Shown here one piece after another: positions 10,201 to 18,704 of a DNA stretch of 64,000 nt. A program made the translations under genes and the position numbers. Within the stretch, counting starts at the first letter, position 1. Each line of letters begins with the position of its first letter. Origin of the DNA: Saccharibacillus alkalitolerans (lineage in GTDB: Bacteria > Bacillota > Bacilli > Paenibacillales > Paenibacillaceae); the NCBI RefSeq assembly GCF_011090185.1, contig NZ_JAAFGS010000001.1, positions 1,178,001 through 1,242,000 of the forward strand. Reading direction: 5' to 3'. Below the pieces are notes generated by a model that made no database searches, was not told the DNA's origin, and saw only the letters and a program-made list of their open reading frames with translations.

Positions 10201-10353
10201 CTGAAAATTCGCGGCCGTTTGTCCAGAGTCGCTGAAAGAAGATGCAGACCCTGCCAAAGGGTTCGAAGCTCCGAACGCGGAACCTGAAGGTACGATCGTC
10301 GCCGCTGCCATGCCGGTTGCGACCAACCATGTTGTGAATTTCTTTTTTGTCAT
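7225..10353 (-). CDS. S-layer-homology cell-surface protein with Pro/Thr linker and lamin-tail-like domain
   Basis: 1042-residue paralogue of the downstream SLH protein. Order: signal peptide (MTKKKFTTWLVATG..., cleavage near SAFGA), three SLH domains, the same beta-rich INGGDTNTVVFENS region, a linker of about seven 13-residue units based on PVTPPDTAPTPDA, two Ig-like repeats with DEDGD/DADAE calcium-type motifs, a domain resembling a lamin-tail domain (FFSEVDWGSDANQYFEIYNP...) and a third Ig-like repeat at the C terminus. The start at 10353 is chosen for AGAGGAGAG upstream; the in-frame ATG at 10386 lies at the edge of the leader hairpin and has no good binding site. It is first in the two-gene surface-protein unit. 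Cell-surface location is well supported; the precise role is unknown. Confidence 0.9.
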   Translation of the reverse strand: MTKKKFTTWLVATGMAAATIVPSGSAFGASNPLAGSASSFSDSGQTAANFQKAVQQAAELGLISGDPSGRFRPLDTLTRQELAVLLTRALRIEPVRTDSSSFQDVPTDTWSYPYIEAVKKAGVMLGDGKKFRPGARVTREELAAALMQTVREASVPNNPAEYADQSQVSGWAKPAVRSALALGMMELKGNRFAPRQDVQRQEAAEALVRIVRSSEYAAAIDWTDGRTVSVDGRTYVIGDSLKGLLNAENNLILKGAKIRFGAAGGTINEIRSLEIVQSGENAAAGEAEFSRNVVLDARGDRIEGDVTISGDYVSVKNVTVSGSFEVSQALYHDFYGYDITVQGSTFINGGDTNTVVFENSRLQTVDINKKDVRVDAAGSTTVKDFLIYSNTTLIGEAGTTIDRVTLKDGAEQVDISASVGYLVVSSGAKVNLSAGSSIRQLEVADPAAVLNIRAGAKITDLKLPANADASKIIANYEQVQDRIGSVNGTKPAPTVQPVPTLPTLPVTPPDTAPTPNAPVTPPNTAPTPNAPVTPPDTAPTPDAPVTPPDAAPTPDAPVTPPDAAPIPDAPVTPPDTAPTPDAPVTPPDTAPTPDAPTTPPAENHAPTVANPIGDQTVQEGQPGQEIDLNGVFADEDGDMLTLSAESSNTSAATVSVSPDHKLQITPVGGGSTVIAVTANDGRGASQTATFTLTVNRAPYTANAIADQQARVGEADVTVDLSGVFADADAEELTVSAVSEDPSVAAVKKSEDGSRLIVTPMSAGSVKITVTAADKSGAKATNEFQVVVAPAYHKTPFFSEVDWGSDANQYFEIYNPTNSPIALERVKIAWGEGKEMSLADAESGNSGVTSLPAGSAISISDFLSEDLIDPQLQYFFEIGFDYDRPIEVKLLVDNVVTDSLIFTPNVSAIRKGGIWSGSGAYDASEWNALPYDSSLPDLGMYASDQAPVVAQPIMDVRWEGGADSYEFYLDSVFSSGNKGAELTYTADSSDPGVARVSIAGNSLTVVPLNDGETTVTVTAVQSGGKQVRTTFKVIVSANGGMSG
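8554..8842 (-). repeat. 39-bp tandem repeat encoding a Pro/Thr-rich linker
   Basis: About seven and a half copies of a 39-bp unit encode the 13-residue motif PVTPPDTAPTPDA with small changes (D/N, T/A, T/I). Copies differ at scattered positions but stay in frame, so the block is a coding minisatellite whose copy number can change without breaking the gene. It separates the wall-anchoring half from the Ig-like half of the SLH protein. Confidence 0.93.
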
Positions 10354-10387
10354 CTGTCTCTCTCTCCTCTGCAGATCGTGATGCAAT

Positions 10388-10453
10388 CCGATATACTCAG
10401 TTACCGGTTAAGCATTTTTGCTAACTAAGTATATCGGAAAAAATATTATTATA
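10388..10453 (-). promoter_or_regulatory. SLH operon leader: -10 element and 16-bp inverted repeat
   Basis: CCGATATACTCAGTTA (10388-10403) and TAACTAAGTATATCGG (10422-10437) pair at 15 of 16 positions across an 18-base loop. On the minus strand TATAAT at 10453-10448 would start transcription near 10441, placing the hairpin at the very 5' end of the roughly 90-base leader. A second hairpin (10407-10414 with 10419-10425) competes for the TAAC at 10422. A 5' stabilising stem is the simplest reading; an operator is the alternative. The rest of 10438-10655 is AT-rich, and I see no gene in it. Confidence 0.6.
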
Positions 10454-10655
10454 TTGAATATGGGAAACGAGAATTTAAAACATTTTTATAAACCGAATGT
10501 ATCCCCGGCCGTCTTTACCCCGCTAATGAATTAGCATGGCATCTTGGCAGTTTGTTATCTTGGTAGTCCAAGTTCTTGAGAAAAGCCGAAGTCCCGTGCT
10601 TAAATGAATCCATACGGTTTAACGCGATTAAGCGACGGGGAGGAAGAAGGCCGGA

Positions 10656-11495
10656 GTGAAAAAGATAGGATCGGATCTGCTGGTCATCGCGATCGGCGCC
10701 TTCGCCTTTGCGCTGGGCATCAATGTGTTCGTCATTCCGCACGAGCTGGGAGAAGGCGGCGTGGTCGGAATTACCATCATTTTGTATTATTTGCTGCAGT
10801 GGCCGCCGGGCTGGAGCAGCCTCGTTATCAATTTGGCGCTGCTGGCGATCGGGTATCGGCTGCTGCCGAAGAAGACCGTGGCGTATACGATTGTCGCGGT
10901 GGCGCTGCACTCCCTGTTCCTTCATGTCACGGAAGGCTGGCAGGTGGCGTCCCACGATCTCATGGTCAACGCCATTTTCGGCGGAGCGATGATCGGATTC
11001 GGCATCGGGCTGATTATCCGCGCGGAAGGCACGACGGCCGGAACGGTCATTATCGCCCGACTGATGAACAAGTTCTGGGGCTGGAAGATCAGCTCCGCGC
11101 TGCTGGTCTGCGACGTGCTGGTGGCGGCGTCTTCGTACTTTATTATCGGCGCGGAAAAGTTGATGTTTACCGTCATTATGCTTGTCGTGGCGACCAAAAT
11201 CATCGATCTGGTCACGACGGGGCTCAATCCGCAAAAGTCCGTCATGATCATCTCCAAGCAAAAAGACGAAATCGCCCGCCAGGTCAATGCCTTGATGAAT
11301 CGCGGCGTGACCGTCATGAGCGGCCAGGGCTATTACACGCAGAATTCGGTGGACATTCTCTACATCGTCGTAAGCAAGAAAGAGCTTTCGCTGCTGAAAA
11401 GCATCGTGAAAGCAGCCGACCCCGAAGCGTTCATCACGATTCACCATTTGCAGGACGTGTTCGGCAAAGGATTCGTGGATCTGCAAAAAGTTTGA
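10656..11495 (+). CDS. YitT family membrane protein (DUF161/DUF2179)
   Basis: 279 residues. The first 170 or so contain five to six transmembrane helices typical of YitT/DUF161 (ALGINVFVIPHELGEGGVVGI, FGGAMIGFGIGLIIRAEGTTAG). The C-terminal 90 residues form the soluble DUF2179 domain (VMIISKQKDEIARQVNALMNRGVTVMSGQGYYT). GTG at 10656 follows GGGGAGGAAG. Members of this family are integral membrane proteins of uncertain substrate. It is monocistronic and ends just before a terminator. Confidence 0.93.
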   Translation: MKKIGSDLLVIAIGAFAFALGINVFVIPHELGEGGVVGITIILYYLLQWPPGWSSLVINLALLAIGYRLLPKKTVAYTIVAVALHSLFLHVTEGWQVASHDLMVNAIFGGAMIGFGIGLIIRAEGTTAGTVIIARLMNKFWGWKISSALLVCDVLVAASSYFIIGAEKLMFTVIMLVVATKIIDLVTTGLNPQKSVMIISKQKDEIARQVNALMNRGVTVMSGQGYYTQNSVDILYIVVSKKELSLLKSIVKAADPEAFITIHHLQDVFGKGFVDLQKV

Positions 11496-11502
11496 ACGAA
11501 GA

Positions 11503-11535
11503 ACGACCCGCCGAGCGCCCGGCAGGTCGTTTTTT
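11503..11535 (+). terminator. Rho-independent terminator after yitT-like gene
   Basis: ACGACCCGCCG and its complement in CGGCAGGTCGT form a stem with a small internal loop, followed by TTTTTT. Confidence 0.85.
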
Positions 11536-11575
11536 CGTTCGCGTGAAGGACAGGACGCCGAAGTCGCGAGAACTT

Positions 11576-11617
11576 TGTGATCGAAATCACGAGACGCGTC
11601 GGTCAGCGATTTATAAT
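11576..11617 (+). promoter_or_regulatory. Fnr/Crp-type box and -10 element of the cupin gene
   Basis: TGTGATCGAAATCACG at 11576-11591 matches the TGTGA-N6-TCACA pattern at nine of ten fixed positions. A perfect TATAAT follows at 11612-11617, putting the box centre about 40.5 bp upstream of the expected start, the class II activator position. No good -35 is seen, as expected for an activator-dependent promoter. The same geometry occurs before hcp and scdA. Confidence 0.75.
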
Positions 11618-11676
11618 GAAGGAGAAGCGGGAAGCCATCCTTCCGGCAAGTTCATACAACCGAGGAGTGAAGCGAA

Positions 11677-12018
11677 ATGGACAAACAAACTTTAAGCTCT
11701 TTTCAAGAATATCGGGAAGATAAATTCACCAAAAAGATCGTATTCAAAAAAGAAGGTCATGTGGCTTTCGTGCTGAACTTCGGGCCGGGCCAGCAGCTGC
11801 CTACGCATAACCATCCGGGCGCGACCGTCTATCTGACCGTGCTGGAAGGCCGGGGCTTCATGATTGCCGACGGTGCGGAGACGTTCGTCGAAGCCGGCGA
11901 CCTGGTGCAGGTCGAAGGCCGCGAAGCTTTTGCCTACCGCAGCGCGGACGATTCCCGTTCCAGCCTGTCGGTTCTGCTGATCAATACGCCCAGCGAAGCG
12001 TACGCCAAAGAAGTGTAG
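11677..12018 (+). CDS. Small cupin-domain protein
   Basis: 113 residues forming one cupin barrel. The first motif is seen as FGPGQQLPTHNHPGATVYLTVLEG (two His and the Glu), the second as EAGDLVQVEGREAFAYRSADDSRSS, where the usual second-motif histidine is not obvious. AGGAGTG precedes the ATG. Small cupins of this kind bind metal and can act as dioxygenases or sensors; the reaction is not known here. The upstream Fnr-type box groups it with hcp and scdA and suggests a role in low-oxygen or nitric-oxide conditions, which is inference. Confidence 0.85.
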   Translation: MDKQTLSSFQEYREDKFTKKIVFKKEGHVAFVLNFGPGQQLPTHNHPGATVYLTVLEGRGFMIADGAETFVEAGDLVQVEGREAFAYRSADDSRSSLSVLLINTPSEAYAKEV

Positions 12019-12043
12019 CCCGCGAGCCTTTCTCCGCAATAAC

Positions 12044-12085
12044 GAAAACCCTAGTAAACGCCGATCGGCTTTTACCAGGGTTTTT
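12044..12085 (+). terminator. Rho-independent terminator after the cupin gene
   Basis: AAAACCCTAGTAAA pairs with TTTACCAGGGTTTT (one mismatch) and ends in TTTTT. Confidence 0.85.
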
Positions 12086-12220
12086 GGCGTTTTCACATGG
12101 TACGGAGCAGCTATTCTTCCTGTCAGAAAGATATCGAAGTATTTATCAATAAAAATATATTGTTTTACGATAAATAAAATGATACACTGAGGGCGAATTC
12201 CTTGAATCGGAGGCCTTTTT

Positions 12221-13057
12221 ATGAATACCGGATCGAATTCCGCTTCTCCCCGCCCGACCGCTATGCTTCGCGCATTCGGCCAACTTCTTCGCTTCGGGCG
12301 GGAGCAGGCGCTGTCCTGCCTGTTTCCTGTCGTTATTTTCGCCGCGCTGGCTTTGACCCGGATGATCGAGCTGCCGCTCCTTCCCCGCTACGACTGGCTG
12401 CTGATCCTCTGTCTGCTGATGCAGGTGATCATGGTCCGTTCGGGTCTGGAGACGCGGGACGAGCTGAAGGTCATTACGCTGTTTCACTTGATCGGTCTGG
12501 CGCTGGAACTGTTCAAAGTACATATGGGCTCCTGGTCGTATCCGGGAGAAGGATATTCGAAAATTTTCGGCGTGCCGCTGTACAGCGGATTCATGTATGC
12601 CAGCGTGGCCAGCTATCTGTGTCAGGCCTGGCGGAGGCTGGACGTACGGCTGGTCGCATGGCCGCCTTTCCCCGTCGTGACACTTCTTGCCGCGGCGATC
12701 TACCTGAACTTTTTTACCCATCATTACTGGATCGACGTTCGCTGGTGGCTGTGTCTGCTGGTCGTGATCGTGTTCCGGCGCGCCCGAGTCAATTACCGGG
12801 TCGGCGAATCCCGATACCGCATGCCGCTCGTTTTGTCGTTCGTGCTGATCGGCTTCTTTATCTGGATCGCGGAAAATATCGCGACCTTCTTCGGCGCCTG
12901 GACCTATCCCAATCAGACGCAGGCATGGAGCCTCGTCCACTTGGGCAAAGTCAGCTCCTGGCTGCTGCTGGTCATCGTCAGCTTCCTCATCGTGGCGACC
13001 TTGAAAAAGGTTAAAGGCGAGCAGCGCGCCCCAGCCGAATCGGCTGAGCCCGGTTGA
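12221..13057 (+). CDS. DUF817 family integral membrane protein
   Basis: 278 residues with about eight transmembrane helices. The stretches VRSGLETRDELKVITLFH, KVHMGSWSYPGEGYSKIFGVP and FFGAWTYPNQTQAW are the recognisable DUF817 signature. GGAGGCC precedes the ATG at 12221. No function is established for the family that I know of. It stands alone between two terminators, with an AT-rich upstream region (12120-12190) that probably holds its promoter. Confidence 0.88.
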   Translation: MNTGSNSASPRPTAMLRAFGQLLRFGREQALSCLFPVVIFAALALTRMIELPLLPRYDWLLILCLLMQVIMVRSGLETRDELKVITLFHLIGLALELFKVHMGSWSYPGEGYSKIFGVPLYSGFMYASVASYLCQAWRRLDVRLVAWPPFPVVTLLAAAIYLNFFTHHYWIDVRWWLCLLVVIVFRRARVNYRVGESRYRMPLVLSFVLIGFFIWIAENIATFFGAWTYPNQTQAWSLVHLGKVSSWLLLVIVSFLIVATLKKVKGEQRAPAESAEPG

Positions 13058-13073
13058 CCGCTGTTCCGTTATC

Positions 13074-13117
13074 AAAAAAGCCTGACCGTGCGCGCCGCGC
13101 ATGAGTCAGGCTTTTTA
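13074..13117. terminator. Bidirectional terminator between DUF817 and DUF488 genes
   Basis: AAAAAGCCTGAC and GTCAGGCTTTTT form a perfect stem around a GC-rich loop. A and T runs on both sides allow use in either direction by the convergent genes ending at 13057 and 13164. Confidence 0.88.
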
Positions 13118-13163
13118 TAATTGGAGTCGGATAGGCCGACTTTGCGAGGCGTTCAAAAAAAGG

Positions 13164-13860
<697 letters not shown>

Positions 13861-13941
13861 CTACTCCTCCTCGTCTGCATTCTTTTTTCAGTATAGGAGA
13901 CTTGAAGGCGGAGGCTTGTGATTGCGCGCACGCGAAGCTGC

Positions 13942-14853
13942 TCAGAAAGAAAGCTTGGCTGCCGGCTCTTGAAGCGGACAATAAGAAACTTCTCTTCCTA
14001 CCGGACAGCCGTACACTCTCGTATTGACCCAATCCACAAAATCTTGATGATTCTGTATGTACAGCCATCCTTCGAACATGCTTTTTTTCAGCGCGTCCGA
14101 CGGACGATGATGCCAGCGGAACGGATGGATGCCTTTCTGGCCGTACATCCAATCGTAAAACCGATCACGCAGCCATTCGATGCAGCCGGCCGCGTCTTCG
14201 CGAAACTCGAAAAAGAAATAAACGCCGTCGCTGTTGTCCATGCCGACAAGAAGCGTGTTTTGATCGGTGAAGGAAGGCGGTTTTTCTGCAAGCACGGAAT
14301 ATTCGGCAGAATCGGAATCGGCCGCGGCTTCGTTTCCGATTTCGGCATGATGCCCCGCGGCCCTCTTCCCGTTCAGACGCTCTGCCAGGGCCAGTACGTA
14401 CAATCCCGCCTGCAGTTCGTCCCCGAACCCGATGTTCCGCACGATGAAACGGATCAAAGAGTCGCGGCTCCAGAACGCCGAGAACGCTGCGTAACGCTCA
14501 AGCAGCCGGTTGCCGGATTCGCGAATGATCAGGTGATAGGAGAGGGAAACGAAACTTTCCTGTTCCCGCGCGTCGAATTGTTTGCCCAGCCCCGTGTCTC
14601 CGATGATTCCGCATGAGCGGATCAGGATAAGCTGCGGGCGGCTGAATACTTCCAGCTCTTCCGCGAATGCGCGCGCCGCATCCCGGTTGTAATCTTCGTG
14701 CAGCTTCCTCGAGCGTTCGGCCAATTCGTTCAATTCCGTCCTTATGCTCAGCAGCTCCGCATATAAGTTCATCGCTCCGCTCCCCGCTCGTATCGCAATG
14801 AGACGCCGGATCACCGGCTCAAGTTCCTTTACCGCTTCGTACCTGCCGCCCAT
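13942..14853 (-). CDS. Hypothetical protein, 303 residues
   Basis: I do not recognise this protein. It is soluble, with no signal peptide or membrane segment. The first 85 residues look helical and possibly coiled-coil (ELLSIRTELNELAERSRKLHEDY). The C-terminal half is rich in aromatics (GVYFFFEFREDAAGCIEWLRDRFYDWMYGQ). Codon use matches the neighbours, which argues for a real gene. It lies between the ferredoxin pair and the esterase in the same direction, but a terminator separates it from the esterase. Confidence 0.72.
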   Translation of the reverse strand: MGGRYEAVKELEPVIRRLIAIRAGSGAMNLYAELLSIRTELNELAERSRKLHEDYNRDAARAFAEELEVFSRPQLILIRSCGIIGDTGLGKQFDAREQESFVSLSYHLIIRESGNRLLERYAAFSAFWSRDSLIRFIVRNIGFGDELQAGLYVLALAERLNGKRAAGHHAEIGNEAAADSDSAEYSVLAEKPPSFTDQNTLLVGMDNSDGVYFFFEFREDAAGCIEWLRDRFYDWMYGQKGIHPFRWHHRPSDALKKSMFEGWLYIQNHQDFVDWVNTRVYGCPVGREVSYCPLQEPAAKLSF

Positions 14854-14892
14854 GGGCCACCGCCTTTTCGCATAACGTTAAAATGCACGCAT

Positions 14893-14942
14893 AAAAAGAA
14901 CGCGGCGGGAGAGAAAGTCGTTATTCTTCCCGCCGCTTTTTC
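14893..14942 (-). terminator. Terminator after the esterase gene
   Basis: GCGGCGGGA (14902-14910) and TCCCGCCGC (14928-14936) form a perfect stem. On the minus strand it is followed by TTCTTTTTATG, so it ends transcription from the esterase gene. Confidence 0.8.
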
Positions 14943-14969
14943 ACGTCGTTTGCCGGGTCTGACCGTTCT

Positions 14970-15842
14970 CTAATTGTGCAGCACTTCGTCGAGGAAATCC
15001 AGAATCTTCTCCACGTTCTCGGAAGACTCGAACTCGGGTCCGCCGTGTCCGGCTCCTTCCAGCAGTTCCAGCCGCACGTTTCCGCCGCCGATCGCCACCT
15101 CGAGCTTGTCGGCCAGCAGGACGGACTGCCGCACCGGAATGAGCGGATCGAGCGTTCCGTGCTGGATATAGAAGGGCGGCGCGCCGGGCGTAATATGCAT
15201 TTCCGGATTCGCGGCCCGGGCAAGATGCGGCGCTTCCCCGATCGGCCTGCCCAGCAGCAGCGACTCGGGCGAATCCGGAGCCGCATGGTTCTGCAGAGAA
15301 CGGACTTCGCTCTCCATGAACAGCTGGTCCATAGACAAGAAATCCGTCGGACCGAACCAGTCCACGACAGCTTGGACGCACGGATCTACGTTTTCTTCCC
15401 CCGTCGAGGTGTCTTCGAGCACCCGGTTTCGGCCCGACGTTCCGGCCAGCGCCGCCAGATGGCCGCCGGCGGAAGCGCCCCATACGGCGATTTTCTTTTT
15501 ATCGAAGCCGTACTTGTCCGCGTTCGATTTTACCCAGCGGATCGCGGTCTTCACATCGTGGATCTGCGCCGGGAATTTCGCTTCGCCGCTTAATCTGTAG
15601 TTGATTGATACGACGGCATACCCGCGTTCCAAGCTCTTCAGCACAGGATACACCTGGGAATCGGCTTTATCGCCTTCTTTGAAGGCTCCTCCGTGGATGG
15701 ATACGATGACGGGCGCGGCCCCTTCGCTTCTCCTTTGCCGGGGCAGGTAGATATCCAGCTTCTGCGCCGCAGATTCGTGATGATACGGCATGTCGGCGTA
15801 ATCGGGTGCCTGGAACCGGGTCAATGTTGAACGTTCGCTCAT
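14970..15842 (-). CDS. Alpha/beta hydrolase, esterase/lipase (BD-FAE-like)
   Basis: 290-residue cytosolic hydrolase. The oxyanion-hole motif HGGAF is at about residue 50, the nucleophile Ser124 in GASAGGH, the acid Asp232 in HGTLDPLIP and the base His266 in GAGHGGPE. The layout fits the hormone-sensitive-lipase/feruloyl-esterase-like group acting on short acyl esters. The natural substrate cannot be read from sequence. It is divergent from hcp and has its own terminator. Confidence 0.9.
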   Translation of the reverse strand: MSERSTLTRFQAPDYADMPYHHESAAQKLDIYLPRQRRSEGAAPVIVSIHGGAFKEGDKADSQVYPVLKSLERGYAVVSINYRLSGEAKFPAQIHDVKTAIRWVKSNADKYGFDKKKIAVWGASAGGHLAALAGTSGRNRVLEDTSTGEENVDPCVQAVVDWFGPTDFLSMDQLFMESEVRSLQNHAAPDSPESLLLGRPIGEAPHLARAANPEMHITPGAPPFYIQHGTLDPLIPVRQSVLLADKLEVAIGGGNVRLELLEGAGHGGPEFESSENVEKILDFLDEVLHN

Positions 15843-15933
15843 GATCTGCAGCTCCTTTGCATTCGATTTGTAGAAAAAAAGGGCGATTAGCAGCTGCGGT
15901 TATCCAAACCGTTCGCAAAGCTGTCTCGTTTGG

Positions 15934-15975
15934 TGTGTGCGAAATCACAAGTTTTAAATTTGAACGTTTTACAAT
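15934..15975 (+). promoter_or_regulatory. Fnr/Crp-type box and -10 element of hcp
   Basis: TGTGTGCGAAATCACA at 15934-15949 fits TGTGA-N6-TCACA with one mismatch in the left arm. TACAAT follows at 15970-15975. The distance from the end of the box to the end of the -10 is 26 bp, identical to the cupin promoter, which places the box near -40.5. The leader to the hcp start is about 120 bases. Confidence 0.75.
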
Positions 15976-16101
15976 GAAAACATATGCGACAGCGCGACTG
16001 CTTGATGATCGCTCTTCCGATTTTTACCCTTTATTCGATCAGAGCCTGTTTGGTTAAGCCGCCGAGCGGGAAAAATTTATGTGCCGAAGGAGACCGAAAT
16101 C

Positions 16102-17769
16102 ATGACCCAATCCGCTAATCAGCCCTCGATGTTCTGTTTTCAATGCCAGGAAGCGTCGAAAGGAACCGGCTGCACGATCGTCGGCGTCTGCGGCAAGCCT
16201 CACGATGTAGCCAATCTGATGGACCTGCTCATTTACACGCTGAAAGGGATTTCTTTCCTCAGCCTGGACCTCGATATGCCGACTGAAATGGAGCGCCGCG
16301 TATCGCTGTTCATCATGGACTCGCTGTTCGCCACGATTACCAACGCGAACTTCGATCGGGATTATTTCCTGAACAAAAACCGCGAAGCGCTCGAACTGCG
16401 CGCCGAAGTGCGCTCGCTGCGCGACGTACAATTCCCCGGCGCGGCAGACAGCCTTCCGGACGCCGCCGTCTGGACGGGCGACGAGAGCGAATTCGACGGC
16501 AAAGCGTGGACCGTCGGCGTGCTGCGCACGGAGAACGAAGATATTCGTTCTCTGCGCGAACTGCTCACGTACGGCCTTAAAGGCATGGCTGCTTACAGCT
16601 ACCACGCCGGTCAGCTGAACGAAATCGACCCGGCGCTCGACGCCTTCGTGCGCCGCGCGCTGGCCGCCACGCTCGACGATACGCTGGAAGCCGGGGACCT
16701 GGTCGCGCTGAATCTCGAAGCCGGCAAATACGGCGTCGATGCCATGGCGATGCTGGACCGCGCGAATACCGGAACATACGGCAATCCGGAAGTGACGAAG
16801 GTCAAGATCGGGGCGGGCAGCCGTCCGGGCATCCTGATCAGCGGCCACGACTTGAAAGACCTCGAAGAGCTGCTGGAGCAGACCGAAGGCAAAGGCATCG
16901 ACGTCTACACGCACAGCGAGATGCTGCCCGCCCACTACTATCCGGCGTTCAAGAAGTACGAACACTTCTACGGCAATTACGGCAATGCGTGGTGGAAGCA
17001 AAATAAAGAATTCGAATCGTTCAACGGCCCGATTCTGATGACGACCAACTGCATCGTTCCGCCGAAGGACAGCTATATCGGCCGCCTCTATACGACAGGC
17101 AATACCGGATATCCGGGCGTCGCGCATATTCCGGACGGCAAAGACGGAGCAACGAAAGACTTCTCCGCGCTGATCGAGCAGGCGCTGACCTGTGCGCCGC
17201 CGACGGAGATCGAAAGCGGCGAGATCGTGGGCGGATTCGCGCACAACGCCGTGCTGAGCGTCGCCGATCAGGTCGTCGATGCCGTGAAGACGGGCGCCAT
17301 CCGCCGCTTCTTCGTGATGGCGGGCTGCGACGGCCGAATGAAGTCCCGGAACTATTACACGGATTTCGCCCGCGAGCTGCCGCAGGATACGGTCATCATG
17401 ACCGCCGGCTGCGCCAAATACAAATACAACAAGCTCGACCTGGGCGATATCGGAGGCATTCCGCGCGTGCTCGACGCCGGCCAGTGCAACGACTCCTATT
17501 CGCTCGTCGTGATCGCGATGAAGCTGAAAGAAGTATTCGGCCTCGACGATATCAACGACCTGCCGATTTCCTACAATATCGCCTGGTACGAACAGAAAGC
17601 CGTGATCGTACTGCTCGCTCTGCTGCATCTGGGGGTGAAAAATATCCATCTCGGCCCAACGCTGCCGGCTTTCCTGTCGCCCAACGTGGTGAACGTGCTG
17701 GTCGAAAACTTCGGCATCGGCGGAATCACCAACGTCGAAGACGATATGAAGATGTTCTTGGGCGCGTAA
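16102..17769 (+). CDS. hcp: Hybrid cluster protein (hydroxylamine reductase / NO reductase)
   Basis: 555 residues. The N-terminal cluster ligands are C12-x2-C15-x8-C24-x5-C30, the spacing typical of strict-anaerobe and Gram-positive Hcp. Downstream motifs ([50 protein letters not shown]) provide the ligands of the hybrid Fe-S-O cluster. Hcp acts on NO or hydroxylamine during anaerobic nitrate or nitrite metabolism. ATG 16102 follows GAAGGAGA; an upstream GTG at 16081 is unlikely because it includes that site. The gene is single, with an Fnr-type promoter and a terminator, and no Hcr partner is next to it. Confidence 0.97.
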   Translation: MTQSANQPSMFCFQCQEASKGTGCTIVGVCGKPHDVANLMDLLIYTLKGISFLSLDLDMPTEMERRVSLFIMDSLFATITNANFDRDYFLNKNREALELRAEVRSLRDVQFPGAADSLPDAAVWTGDESEFDGKAWTVGVLRTENEDIRSLRELLTYGLKGMAAYSYHAGQLNEIDPALDAFVRRALAATLDDTLEAGDLVALNLEAGKYGVDAMAMLDRANTGTYGNPEVTKVKIGAGSRPGILISGHDLKDLEELLEQTEGKGIDVYTHSEMLPAHYYPAFKKYEHFYGNYGNAWWKQNKEFESFNGPILMTTNCIVPPKDSYIGRLYTTGNTGYPGVAHIPDGKDGATKDFSALIEQALTCAPPTEIESGEIVGGFAHNAVLSVADQVVDAVKTGAIRRFFVMAGCDGRMKSRNYYTDFARELPQDTVIMTAGCAKYKYNKLDLGDIGGIPRVLDAGQCNDSYSLVVIAMKLKEVFGLDDINDLPISYNIAWYEQKAVIVLLALLHLGVKNIHLGPTLPAFLSPNVVNVLVENFGIGGITNVEDDMKMFLGA

Positions 17770-17795
17770 GCGCCGTCGAATCCGAAAGATAGATC

Positions 17796-17834
17796 AAGCG
17801 CCGGTTCTCGCTGCTGCGAGCCGGCGCTTTTTGA
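17796..17834 (+). terminator. Terminator after hcp
   Basis: AAGCGCCGG and CCGGCGCTT pair perfectly around a 16-base loop and end in TTTTT. Confidence 0.9.
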
Positions 17835-17924
17835 TGCGGGGGATGATGATATGGATATGGGTTAAGGGGCTGGAATTCGCGGGTTGGGCGGTTGAATTTT
17901 TTCTGCTTTTGATTTTGGTTTTAT

Positions 17925-17943
17925 TATTGTGAATTTTTCATTG
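17925..17943 (+). repeat. Short direct repeat, copy 1
   Basis: The sequence TATTGTGAATTTTTCATTG is shared with copy 2 at 18655-18673. Similarity goes on for another 15-20 bases (TTAAATATTT). It lies just beyond the 3' end of the gene at 17980-18627. Confidence 0.75.
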
Positions 17944-17979
17944 CCTTAAATATTTATTTTAATTTCAATAGTTGCCCTT

Positions 17980-18627
17980 TTAGCGCAGCGGATAGATGAC
18001 CTTGCTCCCCTCTGCCCTCCTTAGCTCTTCGTTCAGCAAATGGTTATGGTCGGCTCCGACGATGCACAGAATTCGCTTATCCGGATTCCGCTTGATCGCG
18101 TTTCGGATTCGCTGTACCATGATCAGATGACGATGCGTCCAGCGCAAAGCATAGGCTTCCGGATCGAGTTCGGCCATCCGCTTGTATTTGAGCCGGGTCG
18201 CCTCGTCGAATGCCGCCGTGTTAAACGGAATGTTCCCCTGCCCCGCTCCTTCCAGCTGGCGCTGCCACCACTTTTCGTCTTCCTGCTCCAGCCGCGCGCG
18301 TGCTTCTCCTTCGTATTTTCGCAAAGGATCGAAGTCGTTCCAGACGTCGAGCTCGATCCAGTCGATCGGCACGAAGTCTATTCCTTTCTCTTCGCACAGC
18401 GGGAAGATCAGATCGTAATATTCGCTCGGCGGCTCGCCCCAGTATCCGCGCTCCGCCGGTTCCCGCTTGTACCTATCCCAACTCACGGGCAGCACCTCGC
18501 CGCAGATTACGTCCGGATCGAACTCCGTAATCAGCTCGCGGATCAGCTCAATCGTCAAGCCGGTTTGCATTCGCAGTTCGTTATTGTGCACGACGCCGAG
18601 TATGCCTATCGTTTTCGTTTTTTCCAT
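17980..18627 (-). CDS. Hypothetical protein, possibly TraB/ChaN/EreA-like fold
   Basis: 215 residues, soluble. An N-terminal GILGVVHNNELR element, an acidic GE in DPDVICGEVLP, and a C-terminal CIVGADHNHLLNEEL resemble the histidine- and glutamate-bearing core of the TraB/ChaN/erythromycin-esterase superfamily, but the match is weak. The middle is rich in Trp, Glu and Arg. AAAGGAG lies about 13 bases before the ATG, a wide spacing. The gene sits in AT-rich DNA and is flanked by direct repeats at 17925 and 18655, which suggests recent gain. No function can be given with confidence. Confidence 0.7.
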   Translation of the reverse strand: MEKTKTIGILGVVHNNELRMQTGLTIELIRELITEFDPDVICGEVLPVSWDRYKREPAERGYWGEPPSEYYDLIFPLCEEKGIDFVPIDWIELDVWNDFDPLRKYEGEARARLEQEDEKWWQRQLEGAGQGNIPFNTAAFDEATRLKYKRMAELDPEAYALRWTHRHLIMVQRIRNAIKRNPDKRILCIVGADHNHLLNEELRRAEGSKVIYPLR

Positions 18628-18650
18628 TGTTTTTGGTGTACTCCTTTTGT

Positions 18651-18673
18651 TTTCTATTGTGAATTTTTCATTG
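18651..18673 (+). repeat. Short direct repeat, copy 2
   Basis: 18651-18670 is identical over 20 bases to copy 3 at 22338-22357, and 18655-18673 is identical over 19 bases to copy 1 at 17925-17943. It lies between the genes ending at 18705 and starting at 18627. Confidence 0.78.
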
Positions 18674-18704
18674 TTTTAAATATTTTTTTAAAACACGCCT
18701 TGTA

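Noticed and set aside
16054-17649. Minus-strand open frame of 531 codons opposite hcp
   Set aside because: Antisense to a clearly conserved gene; composition is that of a reverse-frame shadow.
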